9,503 nucleotides of DNA from Candidatus Hydrogenedentota bacterium (GCA_023384315.1 JAHDWY010000090.1:932-10434); one strand, 5' to 3'. Counted from the stretch's first letter, positions 1-6,706 are shown. Numbers and translations are program-made. The notes: generated by a model from the letters alone, not told the origin.

Positions 1-1450
1 CGTTGGCCGTGGTACCCACATTGAGCGCGGAGTTCCAGGAAGATCGCACGTCCAACTCGGAAGTGGCCAGCACCCGCCCGTACCGGAAGAACTGACCGTA
101 CAGCCCGAGCGCGCGCAGCACGCCGCTCGTATCGTTGCCGAAGGAGAAGGCGAATTGCCCGCCTGGATCGGGATTCAATTCCGGGCCGACCTCGATGGTG
201 CCGCCGTTGACGAAGGCGTACACGCCGCCCAGATCGTTGAGGTCAACGGCCAAATCTACAAGCGACATGGCCGGCGAAATGAGCAGGTTGTTCGTGGCAA
301 CAAGGGCGCCATTCGCGTAAACATTGACCGCCAGATTTCCGGCGACCACCTCGAACGGCAATACGTCGTTGTTGTACAGCGTTTGAAACGAGGCCACCTG
401 GTCGCCGGGATACAAACTGCGCACCGGATCGGTAAAAGGATGGGTGCGCTGCATCGGATACAGCGGGATGGTGTGGGGTTCGGATGCCTGCGTTACCAGC
501 CCGATATTCTCCGCAACTACGTAGTCGCGCGGATCGAGCGCGTTCACGTCGCCGTTGATATCAAAAGGTTCTAACCAACTCTGTTGAATCACGCTGCCGT
601 CCGAATCCCGCATTCCCCAAACGTTGGGCAATTGGGGCGCGGCGCCGTTCAACACGGGAATCCAGTACTCCTGTCCGGCCAACATGCGTATCCAGAGCTC
701 GCGCTTCTTGGCGGCGAGCATTTCCTGCTGGGACGATGTCAACCGGAGCAGGACGTTCGGATTCGACGAATCTTGTGGGAGGCCGGCCAGGTTTGCGATA
801 GCCCGATCGAGTTCATCTTTGACGGAGGTGCCAAACTCGGGATCGACGGCGAGTTCGTTCCAGTCAAATGGATAGGTATCGAGATCTTCCACGCCGGGCT
901 CGACATAGCGGAGGAGCGCCGCGGTGCCGTACAGGAAGTCTTGGACTTCTTCGAAATCGTCCGAAGGATCGCTGGGCGTTCCCGCATTGTTGATGGTGGC
1001 AAACTGGATCGGGACGGGGCGTGTGTTCAGTTGGGGCAGATTGAACGGGCCGGTCACGTAAAAGTCGCCGGCCGTATCCTTGATGACCACGGGATAGATT
1101 ACGTAGGTAATGCGGCCAAGGGTCGTGCTGCCGCCGTCGGGATCGCGGACGAGGCCGATCATGCTCATGCCCTGGGGTGTGCCGTAGAACTGGTAGTAGT
1201 CGCCGTAGTCGCGCATGGTGAAGACGGTTGTGAGATCGCGTTCCACGACGGCAAAGGCGCCGCGGGAGGTCTCGTACGCGTCGCTGGCGAGGTAGGCGGA
1301 CTTGACCGCGTGCAGGCTCGCCACAAACAGCGTCACAATGGCCGCCATAATGATGGAGAACAATGCGGTCGCGATTAGCAGTTCGACGAGGGTAAACCCT
1401 CGGGCACGTTGCGTTCGAGTCATGGCCTGCGTCCCGGTAGTTGCGAACAT
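1..1450 (-). CDS. Large GspJ/PilW-like minor pseudopilin with FlgK-like segment (partial, C-terminus off left edge)
   Basis: The reading frame stays open from the ATG at 1450 to the left edge, giving 483 complete codons with no stop. The N-terminus is a type III signal: a charged leader ending RARG, then FTLVELLIATALF with Glu at +5 and a hydrophobic helix to about residue 46, followed by a GspJ/PilW-like helix. It would be cleaved by prepilin peptidase after G18 and placed in a (pseudo)pilus, probably as a minor or tip subunit. At 483+ residues it is far longer than ordinary GspJ (about 200). Residues 366-455 resemble part of flagellar FlgK (SLVDLAVDLNDL, then NDTSGVLRALGLYGQFF); residues 297-310 (DINGDVNALDPRDY) recall a shortened dockerin-type calcium loop. 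The ATG overlaps the stop of the upstream pseudopilin (ATGA), suggesting translational coupling. An internal ATG at 1423 (leader MTRTQRARG) is an alternative start; neither has a strong Shine-Dalgarno. Pseudopilin identity is sure; the GspJ assignment is moderate. Confidence 0.85.
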   Translation of the reverse strand, partial: MFATTGTQAMTRTQRARGFTLVELLIATALFSIIMAAIVTLFVASLHAVKSAYLASDAYETSRGAFAVVERDLTTVFTMRDYGDYYQFYGTPQGMSMIGLVRDPDGGSTTLGRITYVIYPVVIKDTAGDFYVTGPFNLPQLNTRPVPIQFATINNAGTPSDPSDDFEEVQDFLYGTAALLRYVEPGVEDLDTYPFDWNELAVDPEFGTSVKDELDRAIANLAGLPQDSSNPNVLLRLTSSQQEMLAAKKRELWIRMLAGQEYWIPVLNGAAPQLPNVWGMRDSDGSVIQQSWLEPFDINGDVNALDPRDYVVAENIGLVTQASEPHTIPLYPMQRTHPFTDPVRSLYPGDQVASFQTLYNNDVLPFEVVAGNLAVNVYANGALVATNNLLISPAMSLVDLAVDLNDLGGVYAFVNGGTIEVGPELNPDPGGQFAFSFGNDTSGVLRALGLYGQFFRYGRVLATSELDVRSSWNSALNVGTTAN

Positions 1451-1875
1451 CAGTAGTCCGTCACGTACGTTACAAAGTTCTCGCGGCGTCCATCCGGGAA
1501 ATCGACGGAGAACACCACGCGCACGCGGGTCTCTTCCAGGGGTCCGGCCACGCGCGTGATCACGGTGGAATGGCCGTCCACGGCGCCGGTCGTGTCGACG
1601 CGGCCGTCGAGGTAGATGCCGGAGGCGGTGCTCGCGTTGTACAAGGCGGACGCCTTGGCCATGCCGAGGATGTTGCTTGCGCCGGTCATGCGCAGACGGC
1701 CCATGTTGGCGTCCGCGAGTTCGGCGGCGATGGTGCGCTCCTGGGCGACGCGGGAAGCCCGCAACCCGGAGGGAAACAACCGCATGATGGCCATAATGCC
1801 GATCGCGAGGATCGCCATGGCGACCAGTACTTCAACCGGGGAAAAGCCCCGTTCTTCTTTATACAGTCGAAACAT
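1450..1875 (-). CDS. GspI/PilV-like minor pseudopilin
   Basis: The product has 141 residues and begins with a prepilin signal: leader MFRLYKEERG, then FSPVEVLVAMAILAIG, with Glu15 at +5 of the predicted mature protein and one hydrophobic helix (about residues 11-30). The helix continues into a Leu/Arg/Ala-rich stretch (RLFPSGLRASRVAQERTIAA), the look of GspI and PilV minor pilins, and the length fits GspI. Position +3 is Pro rather than the more common Leu. The ATG at 1875 is chosen because AAGGAAG (1881-1887) lies 7 bases upstream of it; a GTG at 1881 in the same frame would overlap that Shine-Dalgarno. The gene starts 10 bases after the upstream pseudopilin's stop and its own stop overlaps the start of the next one. 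Role: minor subunit of the pseudopilus initiation or tip complex. The GspI versus PilV label is uncertain. Confidence 0.85.
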   Translation of the reverse strand: MFRLYKEERGFSPVEVLVAMAILAIGIMAIMRLFPSGLRASRVAQERTIAAELADANMGRLRMTGASNILGMAKASALYNASTASGIYLDGRVDTTGAVDGHSTVITRVAGPLEETRVRVVFSVDFPDGRRENFVTYVTDY

Positions 1876-1880
1876 GTCCA

Positions 1881-1887
1881 CTTCCTT
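1881..1887 (-). promoter_or_regulatory. Ribosome binding site deciding the GspI-like start
   Basis: AAGGAAG on the minus strand sits 7 bases (counted from AAGGA) before the ATG at 1875 and overlaps the TAA stop of the upstream pseudopilin (1886-1888). It overlaps the possible GTG at 1881, which argues for ATG 1875 as the true start. Confidence 0.7.
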
Positions 1888-2698
1888 ATGATGTCATCTT
1901 CACCCGCCCCGTCGTCCGGAACAGTTCGATCCGGACCGGCACTTTCAACTGGCCTTCGTCGAGCACGTTGCCGGTCTGGGGATCTTCGTCGCCGGGGGCG
2001 ATGGTGTATCGCTCCTCGAGCGAAGCGTCCGGCATGAGTGCCACGTTGACCGTGAAACGCGCCACGGGTGAAGATTCTGGCTCCATGAACCCCGAAGGGG
2101 TAAAAACGTGTGCGGGAAACGCATCCACACCGAAATCCGTCGTGTAGATTGGCGCGACCACGGTAGCCGTTGCCGGAATTTCCGTGGTATCCAAATCGAC
2201 GAGCAAAACCGGCACTAAGCCTTCACGGTAGGTCCCGTTCGCATTGATACCAATCTCCAGTTCGTAGTCGTTATCGATCGACGCGATACAGGAATTGGCG
2301 GGAAGCCGGCGGAAGTAGGCCTCCCGATCTTCGATGAGCGCGTAGACGTTCGTCGCGGAAATCCTAAGTGAATCCCGCTCGTCACTCGTTAGTTGCCGGG
2401 CCAGACCGTAGCTATCGATCACGCGCACATTCTCGTTCGTCACGCTATCGACAGTCTGTGCCGGATCTGTCACCCCGTAAACAACCGCGGTGTTCACGCG
2501 GTAGGTGGTGGCGTAGATGCGGGCGGCGCGCATGGAGGCGTACAGTTCGCGGGCGGCGATATCGGGGTCGTCGCTCATGAACCCGCCGGCCCGTGTGATT
2601 GCAGGGATGGCTAGGCCCGCCAGCGCGGCGATAAGCGCGATGACGATGAGCATTTCGACCAGCGAAAAGCCGCGATTCCTATGTTCCATTCGTTGCAC
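1886..2698 (-). CDS. GspH-like minor pseudopilin
   Basis: With the start proposed here the product has 270 residues. The leader ends EHRNRG and is followed by FSLVEMLIVIALIAALAGLAIPAI, a canonical type III signal with Glu at +5 and a hydrophobic helix of about 20 residues. The stretch after it (RELYASMRAARIYATTYRVN) is like the amphipathic helix and first strand of GspH/FimT-type minor pseudopilins (R-S-A-R type pattern). The remainder is a predicted beta-rich periplasmic domain that I cannot assign; the protein is longer than usual GspH (about 170-190). Start choice: the GTG at 2698 has GGAG (2707-2710) 8 bases upstream, whereas the ATG at 2689 has no well-placed Shine-Dalgarno. The longer GTG start at 2752 would put 27 residues before the signal, unlikely for a prepilin. 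It lies 90 bases after the GspG-like gene and 10 bases before the GspI-like gene. Confidence 0.83.
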   Translation of the reverse strand: MQRMEHRNRGFSLVEMLIVIALIAALAGLAIPAITRAGGFMSDDPDIAARELYASMRAARIYATTYRVNTAVVYGVTDPAQTVDSVTNENVRVIDSYGLARQLTSDERDSLRISATNVYALIEDREAYFRRLPANSCIASIDNDYELEIGINANGTYREGLVPVLLVDLDTTEIPATATVVAPIYTTDFGVDAFPAHVFTPSGFMEPESSPVARFTVNVALMPDASLEERYTIAPGDEDPQTGNVLDEGQLKVPVRIELFRTTGRVKMTS

Positions 2699-2706
2699 GT
2701 AACCAA

Positions 2707-2710
2707 CTCC
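2707..2710 (-). promoter_or_regulatory. Ribosome binding site favouring a GTG start for the GspH-like gene
   Basis: GGAG on the minus strand lies 8 bases before GTG 2698 and 17 before ATG 2689, so spacing favours the GTG. It directly abuts a small hairpin (2712-2725). Confidence 0.5.
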
Positions 2711-2711
2711 G

Positions 2712-2725
2712 GGACCCGCAGGTCC
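2712..2725 (-). repeat. Small inverted repeat next to the GspH-like ribosome binding site
   Basis: On the minus strand GGACC-TGCG-GGTCC is a perfect 5-bp stem with a 4-base loop, immediately upstream of the GGAG of the GspH-like gene. It could form a hairpin in the 90-base gap between two pseudopilin genes. A stem this short can occur by chance; it has no following T-run, so it does not look like an intrinsic terminator. Confidence 0.35.
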
Positions 2726-2788
2726 ATCGTTGCTGCCTGCTGGCGCCCGCACCGCTACCCGTTGGCGGCGCGGTCTCCTTCCCCGAGC

Positions 2789-3565
2789 TTAGTTATAGAA
2801 CCCGGCCCAACTCTGGTCGTTGTCCCAGTTGTTGATGTCGTCTCCACCGCCCATGAAATCCAGACCGTATTCCAAAGCCGGACCGCCATACCCGGGATAT
2901 CCCAACTGATTGGGAACCAAGTTGCCACCGGAGGACCAGATGTACATGGTAAGATCCCGCGGCGCCGCGTAGCCGACGGTAAATGGCTCCGCAGCGGGAT
3001 CGTCAGGATCTTCGACATTCTCGATCGTGTGCGGCGGATCCGGCCTGGGTCCGCCCGGTACGCTCAAGTCGGGATAGTAGATGCGGAATGGGACCACCCC
3101 AAGATCGATGGGGACCGTCGAACCGAGATCGCGCGCGCGGAAAGGACCTGGATAGAAGTAATACAATTGGCCCCACGGATCCGCCGCGAGTTCCATGTAA
3201 GACGAGCCAAGTTTCCGTTTGACGTCGGGATTGATGATGACGCCGGCGGGCCAGTCCAGGCTGCTTTCAGCGTTCTTACCGTTTCGCAGCAGGTTGTAGA
3301 AGACTTCCTGGTAAATGCCTACCGACACATCGAAAGACTCGTTTGGAAACGCGTCAAAGAACCCGCTCCGAAAGTCCTGCCGGTTGGCGTCGGTCAGCAT
3401 CTTCGTGAGGGCGAGATCGATGCCTTTGATCTCTCCGTAGGCGCGGGTCATGCGCGCCTTGGCGATAAATCCGGGGACGTTGGGAATGATGATGCCCGCC
3501 AGGATGGCGATGATGGCGATCACCACGAGCAACTCCACCAGGGTAAAGGCTTCATTGCGTTTCAT
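2789..3565 (-). CDS. gspG: GspG-type major pseudopilin, enlarged
   Basis: The product has 258 residues and starts MKRNEA, then FTLVELLVVIAIIAILAGIIIP, a textbook pseudopilin signal with Glu11 at +5. The residue before the predicted cleavage site is Ala6 where Gly is usual. GspG hallmarks: ADPWGQLYYFYPG (residues 128-140) matches the DPWG-x-x-Y motif of major pseudopilins, and the C-terminal GGGDDINNWDNDQSW (239-253) matches the Asp-rich loop that binds calcium in T2SS GspG. Ordinary GspG has about 140 residues; the extra length lies mostly between residues 60-125 and 140-205. Role: main subunit of the pseudopilus. The ATG at 3565 is preferred because AGGAGA (3575-3580) lies 9 bases upstream; a GTG at 3625 would overlap the GspF stop region and give an over-long leader. 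It follows the GspF-like gene by 49 bases. Confidence 0.92.
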   Translation of the reverse strand: MKRNEAFTLVELLVVIAIIAILAGIIIPNVPGFIAKARMTRAYGEIKGIDLALTKMLTDANRQDFRSGFFDAFPNESFDVSVGIYQEVFYNLLRNGKNAESSLDWPAGVIINPDVKRKLGSSYMELAADPWGQLYYFYPGPFRARDLGSTVPIDLGVVPFRIYYPDLSVPGGPRPDPPHTIENVEDPDDPAAEPFTVGYAAPRDLTMYIWSSGGNLVPNQLGYPGYGGPALEYGLDFMGGGDDINNWDNDQSWAGFYN

Positions 3566-3574
3566 TGCTGTCTG

Positions 3575-3580
3575 TCTCCT
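3575..3580 (-). promoter_or_regulatory. Ribosome binding site deciding the GspG start
   Basis: AGGAGA on the minus strand, 9 bases before ATG 3565. It fixes the start at MKRNEA rather than the in-frame GTG at 3625. Confidence 0.7.
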
Positions 3581-3614
3581 ATCCAGCGGCTCCCGCAGCC
3601 GCGCCGTCGATACC

Positions 3615-4853
3615 TTATTGTCCACTAATCACGTCGGCCAGCGAGAAGATGGGCAAGTAGAGCGCGATAACGATGAAGCCGATGATGAACCCGAGCACGA
3701 TAATGATCGCCGGTTCCATGAGCCGCAGCATCGTCTCCACGGCGATCTCCACTTCGGCGTCGTAAATGTCGGCCACCTTCATGAGCATGGAATCCAGGCT
3801 GCCGGTTTCCTCGCCTACGTCGATCATGTTCACGACCATGGGCGGGAACACTTTGGATTCGTCCAGCGGCGCGGCGATGGTGTCGCCTTCCTTGATGCTG
3901 TCGTGCACTTTCTGCACCGCGTTCTCGATGACCTCGTTGCCGATGGTTTCCTTGGTGATGCGCAAGGACTGCAGGATCGGTACGCCCGAAGTGATCAGCG
4001 TGCCCAGGGTGCGCGAGAAACGGGCAACGGCCACCTTCGTAATGAGATCGCCGATGAGCGGCAGCTTGAGAAACACGCGGTCGCAGATGCGCTTGGTCAA
4101 CTTGAACTTGAACAGGATTTTGAAAAAGATGATGGTCCCGTTGAAGTACAGCAGGAGTTTCCAATACTGAAACTTGAGGAAATCCCCCACATCGATGAGG
4201 AAGCGTGTCATCCAGGGCAACTGGGCGTCGAAATCCTTGAAGACCTCCGCGAACTCGGGCACCACGTACGACAGCAGGAACAAGACGATGATGGTCGCGA
4301 TGAGCAACACGGCGATAGGATAAATCATGGCGCCTTTGACGCGGCGCTTCAGGGCCTGCCGGCGCTCCATGAAGATGGCAAGCCGGTTCAATACGACCTC
4401 GAGCATACCGCCGACCTCGCCCGCGCGCACCATGTTGACGAAAAGCCGGTCAAAATACTTGGGGTGCTTCGCGAGGGCCTCGGAGAACGTCGAGCCGCCT
4501 TGAATATCTCCCGACATCTCGGTGAGTACGTCTTTGAGTTTGGAAGGCTTCTGCTGCGCGATCAGCACATTGATGCTGCGCAGGAGCGGCAGCCCGGCGT
4601 CGATGAGGGTCGACAACTGGCGGGTCATGATGACCAATTGCTTGGTTTTGATGCCGCCGAAGTAGAGGTCGCCGATGCCCTTCTTCTGCCGGCGCGCCCG
4701 GCGCTCGTCGCTCTTGCGGGCTTCGCGAACGGTCGTGGGGTACAGCCCCAATCCGCGAATGTCGTTGATGGCGAGGGCCTGGCTTTCGGAATCGATGACG
4801 CCAAAGACTTCCTTGCCGTCGCGGTTCATTGCCTTATACGCAAACTTGGCCAC
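3615..4853 (-). CDS. gspF: GspF/PilC inner-membrane platform protein
   Basis: The product has 412 residues, the normal family length. After an N-terminal segment (FAYKAMNRDGKEVFGVIDSE) typical of GspF/PilC it carries two GspF domains: residues about 70-193 (QLSTLIDAGLPLLRSI) and about 273-397 (RTLGTLITSGVPILQSLRIT, then MIDVGEETGSLDSML). Three membrane segments are visible at about 177-198, 230-248 and 380-401, the usual topology. GspF is the polytopic platform in the inner membrane that links the cytoplasmic ATPase to pilin subunits during assembly. The start is GTG, supported by AGGAGA (4861-4866) 7 bases upstream; an ATG at 4860 is out of frame. It lies 90 bases downstream of the PilB/GspE gene and 49 bases upstream of the pseudopilin gene. 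In T4P nomenclature it would be PilC. Confidence 0.96.
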   Translation of the reverse strand: MAKFAYKAMNRDGKEVFGVIDSESQALAINDIRGLGLYPTTVREARKSDERRARRQKKGIGDLYFGGIKTKQLVIMTRQLSTLIDAGLPLLRSINVLIAQQKPSKLKDVLTEMSGDIQGGSTFSEALAKHPKYFDRLFVNMVRAGEVGGMLEVVLNRLAIFMERRQALKRRVKGAMIYPIAVLLIATIIVLFLLSYVVPEFAEVFKDFDAQLPWMTRFLIDVGDFLKFQYWKLLLYFNGTIIFFKILFKFKLTKRICDRVFLKLPLIGDLITKVAVARFSRTLGTLITSGVPILQSLRITKETIGNEVIENAVQKVHDSIKEGDTIAAPLDESKVFPPMVVNMIDVGEETGSLDSMLMKVADIYDAEVEIAVETMLRLMEPAIIIVLGFIIGFIVIALYLPIFSLADVISGQ

Positions 4854-4860
4854 CGTTCAT

Positions 4861-4866
4861 TCTCCT
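4861..4866 (-). promoter_or_regulatory. Ribosome binding site supporting a GTG start for gspF
   Basis: AGGAGA on the minus strand is 7 bases before GTG 4853. The nearby ATG (4858-4860) is in another frame, so this site supports GTG as the initiator. Confidence 0.7.
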
Positions 4867-4871
4867 GCGTC

Positions 4872-4885
4872 CGTGCCGCGGCACG
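4872..4885. repeat. Perfect 14-bp palindrome in the pilB-gspF gap
   Basis: CGTGCCGCGGCACG equals its own reverse complement. It overlaps by three bases a second palindrome, ACGTATACGT (4883-4892), and sits just upstream of the gspF Shine-Dalgarno. It could be a protein-binding site or an mRNA structure; with a perfect palindrome there is no loop, so a transcript hairpin would have a shorter stem. Confidence 0.5.
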
Positions 4886-4917
4886 TATACGTGATCTTCA
4901 ACGAAACCTCCCGGAAA

Positions 4918-4931
4918 CCGGCTCACGCCGG
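4918..4931 (-). other. GC hairpin with GNRA-type loop after the pilB/gspE stop
   Basis: In the minus-strand transcript the stem is CCGGC / GCCGG with the loop GUGA, which fits the stable GNRA tetraloop class. It begins 12 bases after the ATPase stop codon. It is followed by UUUCC rather than a U-run, so it is more likely an mRNA-stability or processing element than an intrinsic terminator. No function is proven. Confidence 0.45.
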
Positions 4932-4943
4932 ACCGACTGGCTA

Positions 4944-6692
4944 TTAATCGTCGTCTTCGAATTTGTCCGTGTGCGCCAGCACCTCGTCGGCGGTGGTGAT
5001 GCCTTGGACGCATTTGATGATGCCCTCTTCACGAAGGGTCTTCATGCCGAGCTTCTTGCGCGCGTACTTGCGAATCTCATGCGCCATCGCCCGCTCCTGA
5101 ATCAGTTCGCAGATATGATCGTCCACGACAAGCAGCTCAAACAGCCCGACGCGGCCCATGTATCCGATGTAGTCGCAGGCCGGGCACCCTTCGGGCCGGA
5201 AAAATTTCAAATTGGGATCCTTCCGCCACGCGTCCGGCAGACCGAGGAGATCCATTTCCTTCTCGTCGGGCCGGTAGGGTTTGCGGCAGTGCCGGCACAC
5301 GGTGCGCACCAGCCGCTGCGCCAGGACGGCCTCCAGCGACGAGGTTATGAGGAACGGGTCGAGATCCATGTCGAGCAGACGCGTGATCGTCTCGGGCGCG
5401 CTGTTCGTGTGGATCGTGCTGAGCACCAGGTGACCGGTCAGCGACGCCTCTACGGCGATCTGGGCGGTTTCCAGGTCGCGAATTTCACCGACCATTACGA
5501 TGTCCGGGTCCTGACGAAGGATCGATCGAAGCGATGCGGCAAAGGTCAGCCCCACTTCTTCGCGCACCTGGACCTGGATAATCCGGTCGATCTGCAATTC
5601 GACCGGGTCCTCGGTGGTGATGATCTTTACGCCGACTTGGTTGAGATCGTTCAGGCACGCGTAGAGGGTGGTCGTCTTTCCGGAACCGGTCGGGCCGGTT
5701 ACGAGGAAAATGCCATTGGGCTTGCTAATCACGTTGCTGATAGACTTCAGCGCCTGGGGCGTGAAACCGAGCTTGTCGAGTTCCACTTTAACCGCCGTTC
5801 GATCGAGGATACGCATCACCACATTCTCGCCGTACAAGGTGGGAAGCGTGGCAACGCGGATATCAACCTCGGAATCGCCAATCTTGAGTTCGATACGCGC
5901 GTCCTGCGGCAGGCGGCGCTCGCCGATGTCCATGTTGCACATGACCTTGACGCGCGAAATCAACGCGAGGGACAAGGCCTTCGGCGGGCTGGAGATCTCG
6001 TGCAACACGCCGTCAATGCGGATTCGAATTCGGAAATCCTCTTCGTAAACTTCGAAGTGAATATCCGACGCGCGTTTGGTGACGGCGTCGAGAAGCACGA
6101 GGTTCACAATTTTGATGACTTCCGGCTCTTGCGCCAACTGCACGAGGTTGTCCACGTCGCCGACGATTTCCTGCTGCCCCAGCTCTTCCATCGTCAGTTC
6201 GGCATCACCCACGCGTTCGATGAGCTCGTTCAAGGTCTCGTGGATGTTGTCGGATTCGAACGTGTAATTATTCTTAATAAAGGTGGCCACGTCCTGCGGA
6301 TTGCTGATGGCGCCCTTCACTTCCATTCCCACGATTTGCTGAATCGTATCCCGGATACCCAGGTTGAGCGGGTCGGCCATGGCGACGACCAGTTTGCCGT
6401 CCGTCTCGCGAATCGGTACGACGTTGTAGAACTTCGCGACGTCGGCCGGCACCTTCCGGAGGACCTCGTCGGGTACCTTCAATTTGGTGATGTCGACGCG
6501 TTCCATCCCAGCCTGGACGCCGAGCGCGTCGATGATGTCCTGCTCGTCGCACAGGTTCATCTTGAACAGCACGCGGCCAAGCATTTCGCCGGTGAGCCGT
6601 TGCCGCTGAAGCGCTTCGTCCAGTTCGAGCGGGCTAATCACGCCCTGTTCGACCAGGATATCGCCAAGTTGCCGGTCTTGTATTACCGCCAT
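4944..6692 (-). CDS. pilB: GspE/PilB assembly ATPase with tandem MshEN-type N-domain
   Basis: The complete product has 582 residues, usual for GspE/PilB. N-terminal residues 8-60 form two 24-residue MshEN-type motifs (QLGDILVEQG..., MLGRVLFKMN...) separated by 5 residues; this domain binds c-di-GMP in MshE. The middle domain contains RASDIHFE (207-214). The ATPase domain has Walker A GPTGSGKT (333-340), Asp box TTEDPVE (359-365), Walker B RQDPDIVMVGEIRD (393-406) and His box GHLVLSTIHTN (420-430). A zinc-type motif follows: C466-x2-C469 and C503-x2-C506. The protein ends with an acidic FEDDD. It is a cytoplasmic hexameric ATPase powering (pseudo)pilin polymerisation through the GspF platform encoded next. 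ATG 6692 has AAGGTG (6701-6706) 8 bases upstream. A second ATPase of the same family lies two genes upstream, so each may serve a different fibre or step. GspE versus PilB cannot be settled here. Confidence 0.96.
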   Translation of the reverse strand: MAVIQDRQLGDILVEQGVISPLELDEALQRQRLTGEMLGRVLFKMNLCDEQDIIDALGVQAGMERVDITKLKVPDEVLRKVPADVAKFYNVVPIRETDGKLVVAMADPLNLGIRDTIQQIVGMEVKGAISNPQDVATFIKNNYTFESDNIHETLNELIERVGDAELTMEELGQQEIVGDVDNLVQLAQEPEVIKIVNLVLLDAVTKRASDIHFEVYEEDFRIRIRIDGVLHEISSPPKALSLALISRVKVMCNMDIGERRLPQDARIELKIGDSEVDIRVATLPTLYGENVVMRILDRTAVKVELDKLGFTPQALKSISNVISKPNGIFLVTGPTGSGKTTTLYACLNDLNQVGVKIITTEDPVELQIDRIIQVQVREEVGLTFAASLRSILRQDPDIVMVGEIRDLETAQIAVEASLTGHLVLSTIHTNSAPETITRLLDMDLDPFLITSSLEAVLAQRLVRTVCRHCRKPYRPDEKEMDLLGLPDAWRKDPNLKFFRPEGCPACDYIGYMGRVGLFELLVVDDHICELIQERAMAHEIRKYARKKLGMKTLREEGIIKCVQGITTADEVLAHTDKFEDDD

Positions 6693-6700
6693 GGTCTTTG

Positions 6701-6706
6701 CACCTT
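6701..6706 (-). promoter_or_regulatory. Ribosome binding site of the complete pilB/gspE
   Basis: AAGGTG on the minus strand lies 8 bases before ATG 6692, within the 17-base gap after the pilT stop. Confidence 0.55.

Noticed and set aside
584..1378. Open plus-strand frame of 264 codons
   Set aside because: It is antisense to the large pseudopilin, whose minus-strand frame has a prepilin signal and continues unbroken to the window edge.
2681..3628. Open plus-strand frame of 315 codons
   Set aside because: It is antisense to the GspG-like gene, which has the prepilin signal, DPWG motif and a well-placed Shine-Dalgarno.
4918..4931. Intrinsic terminator after the complete pilB/gspE
   Set aside because: The stem is only 5 bp and is followed by UUUCC instead of a run of U, and gspF follows closely in the same direction.
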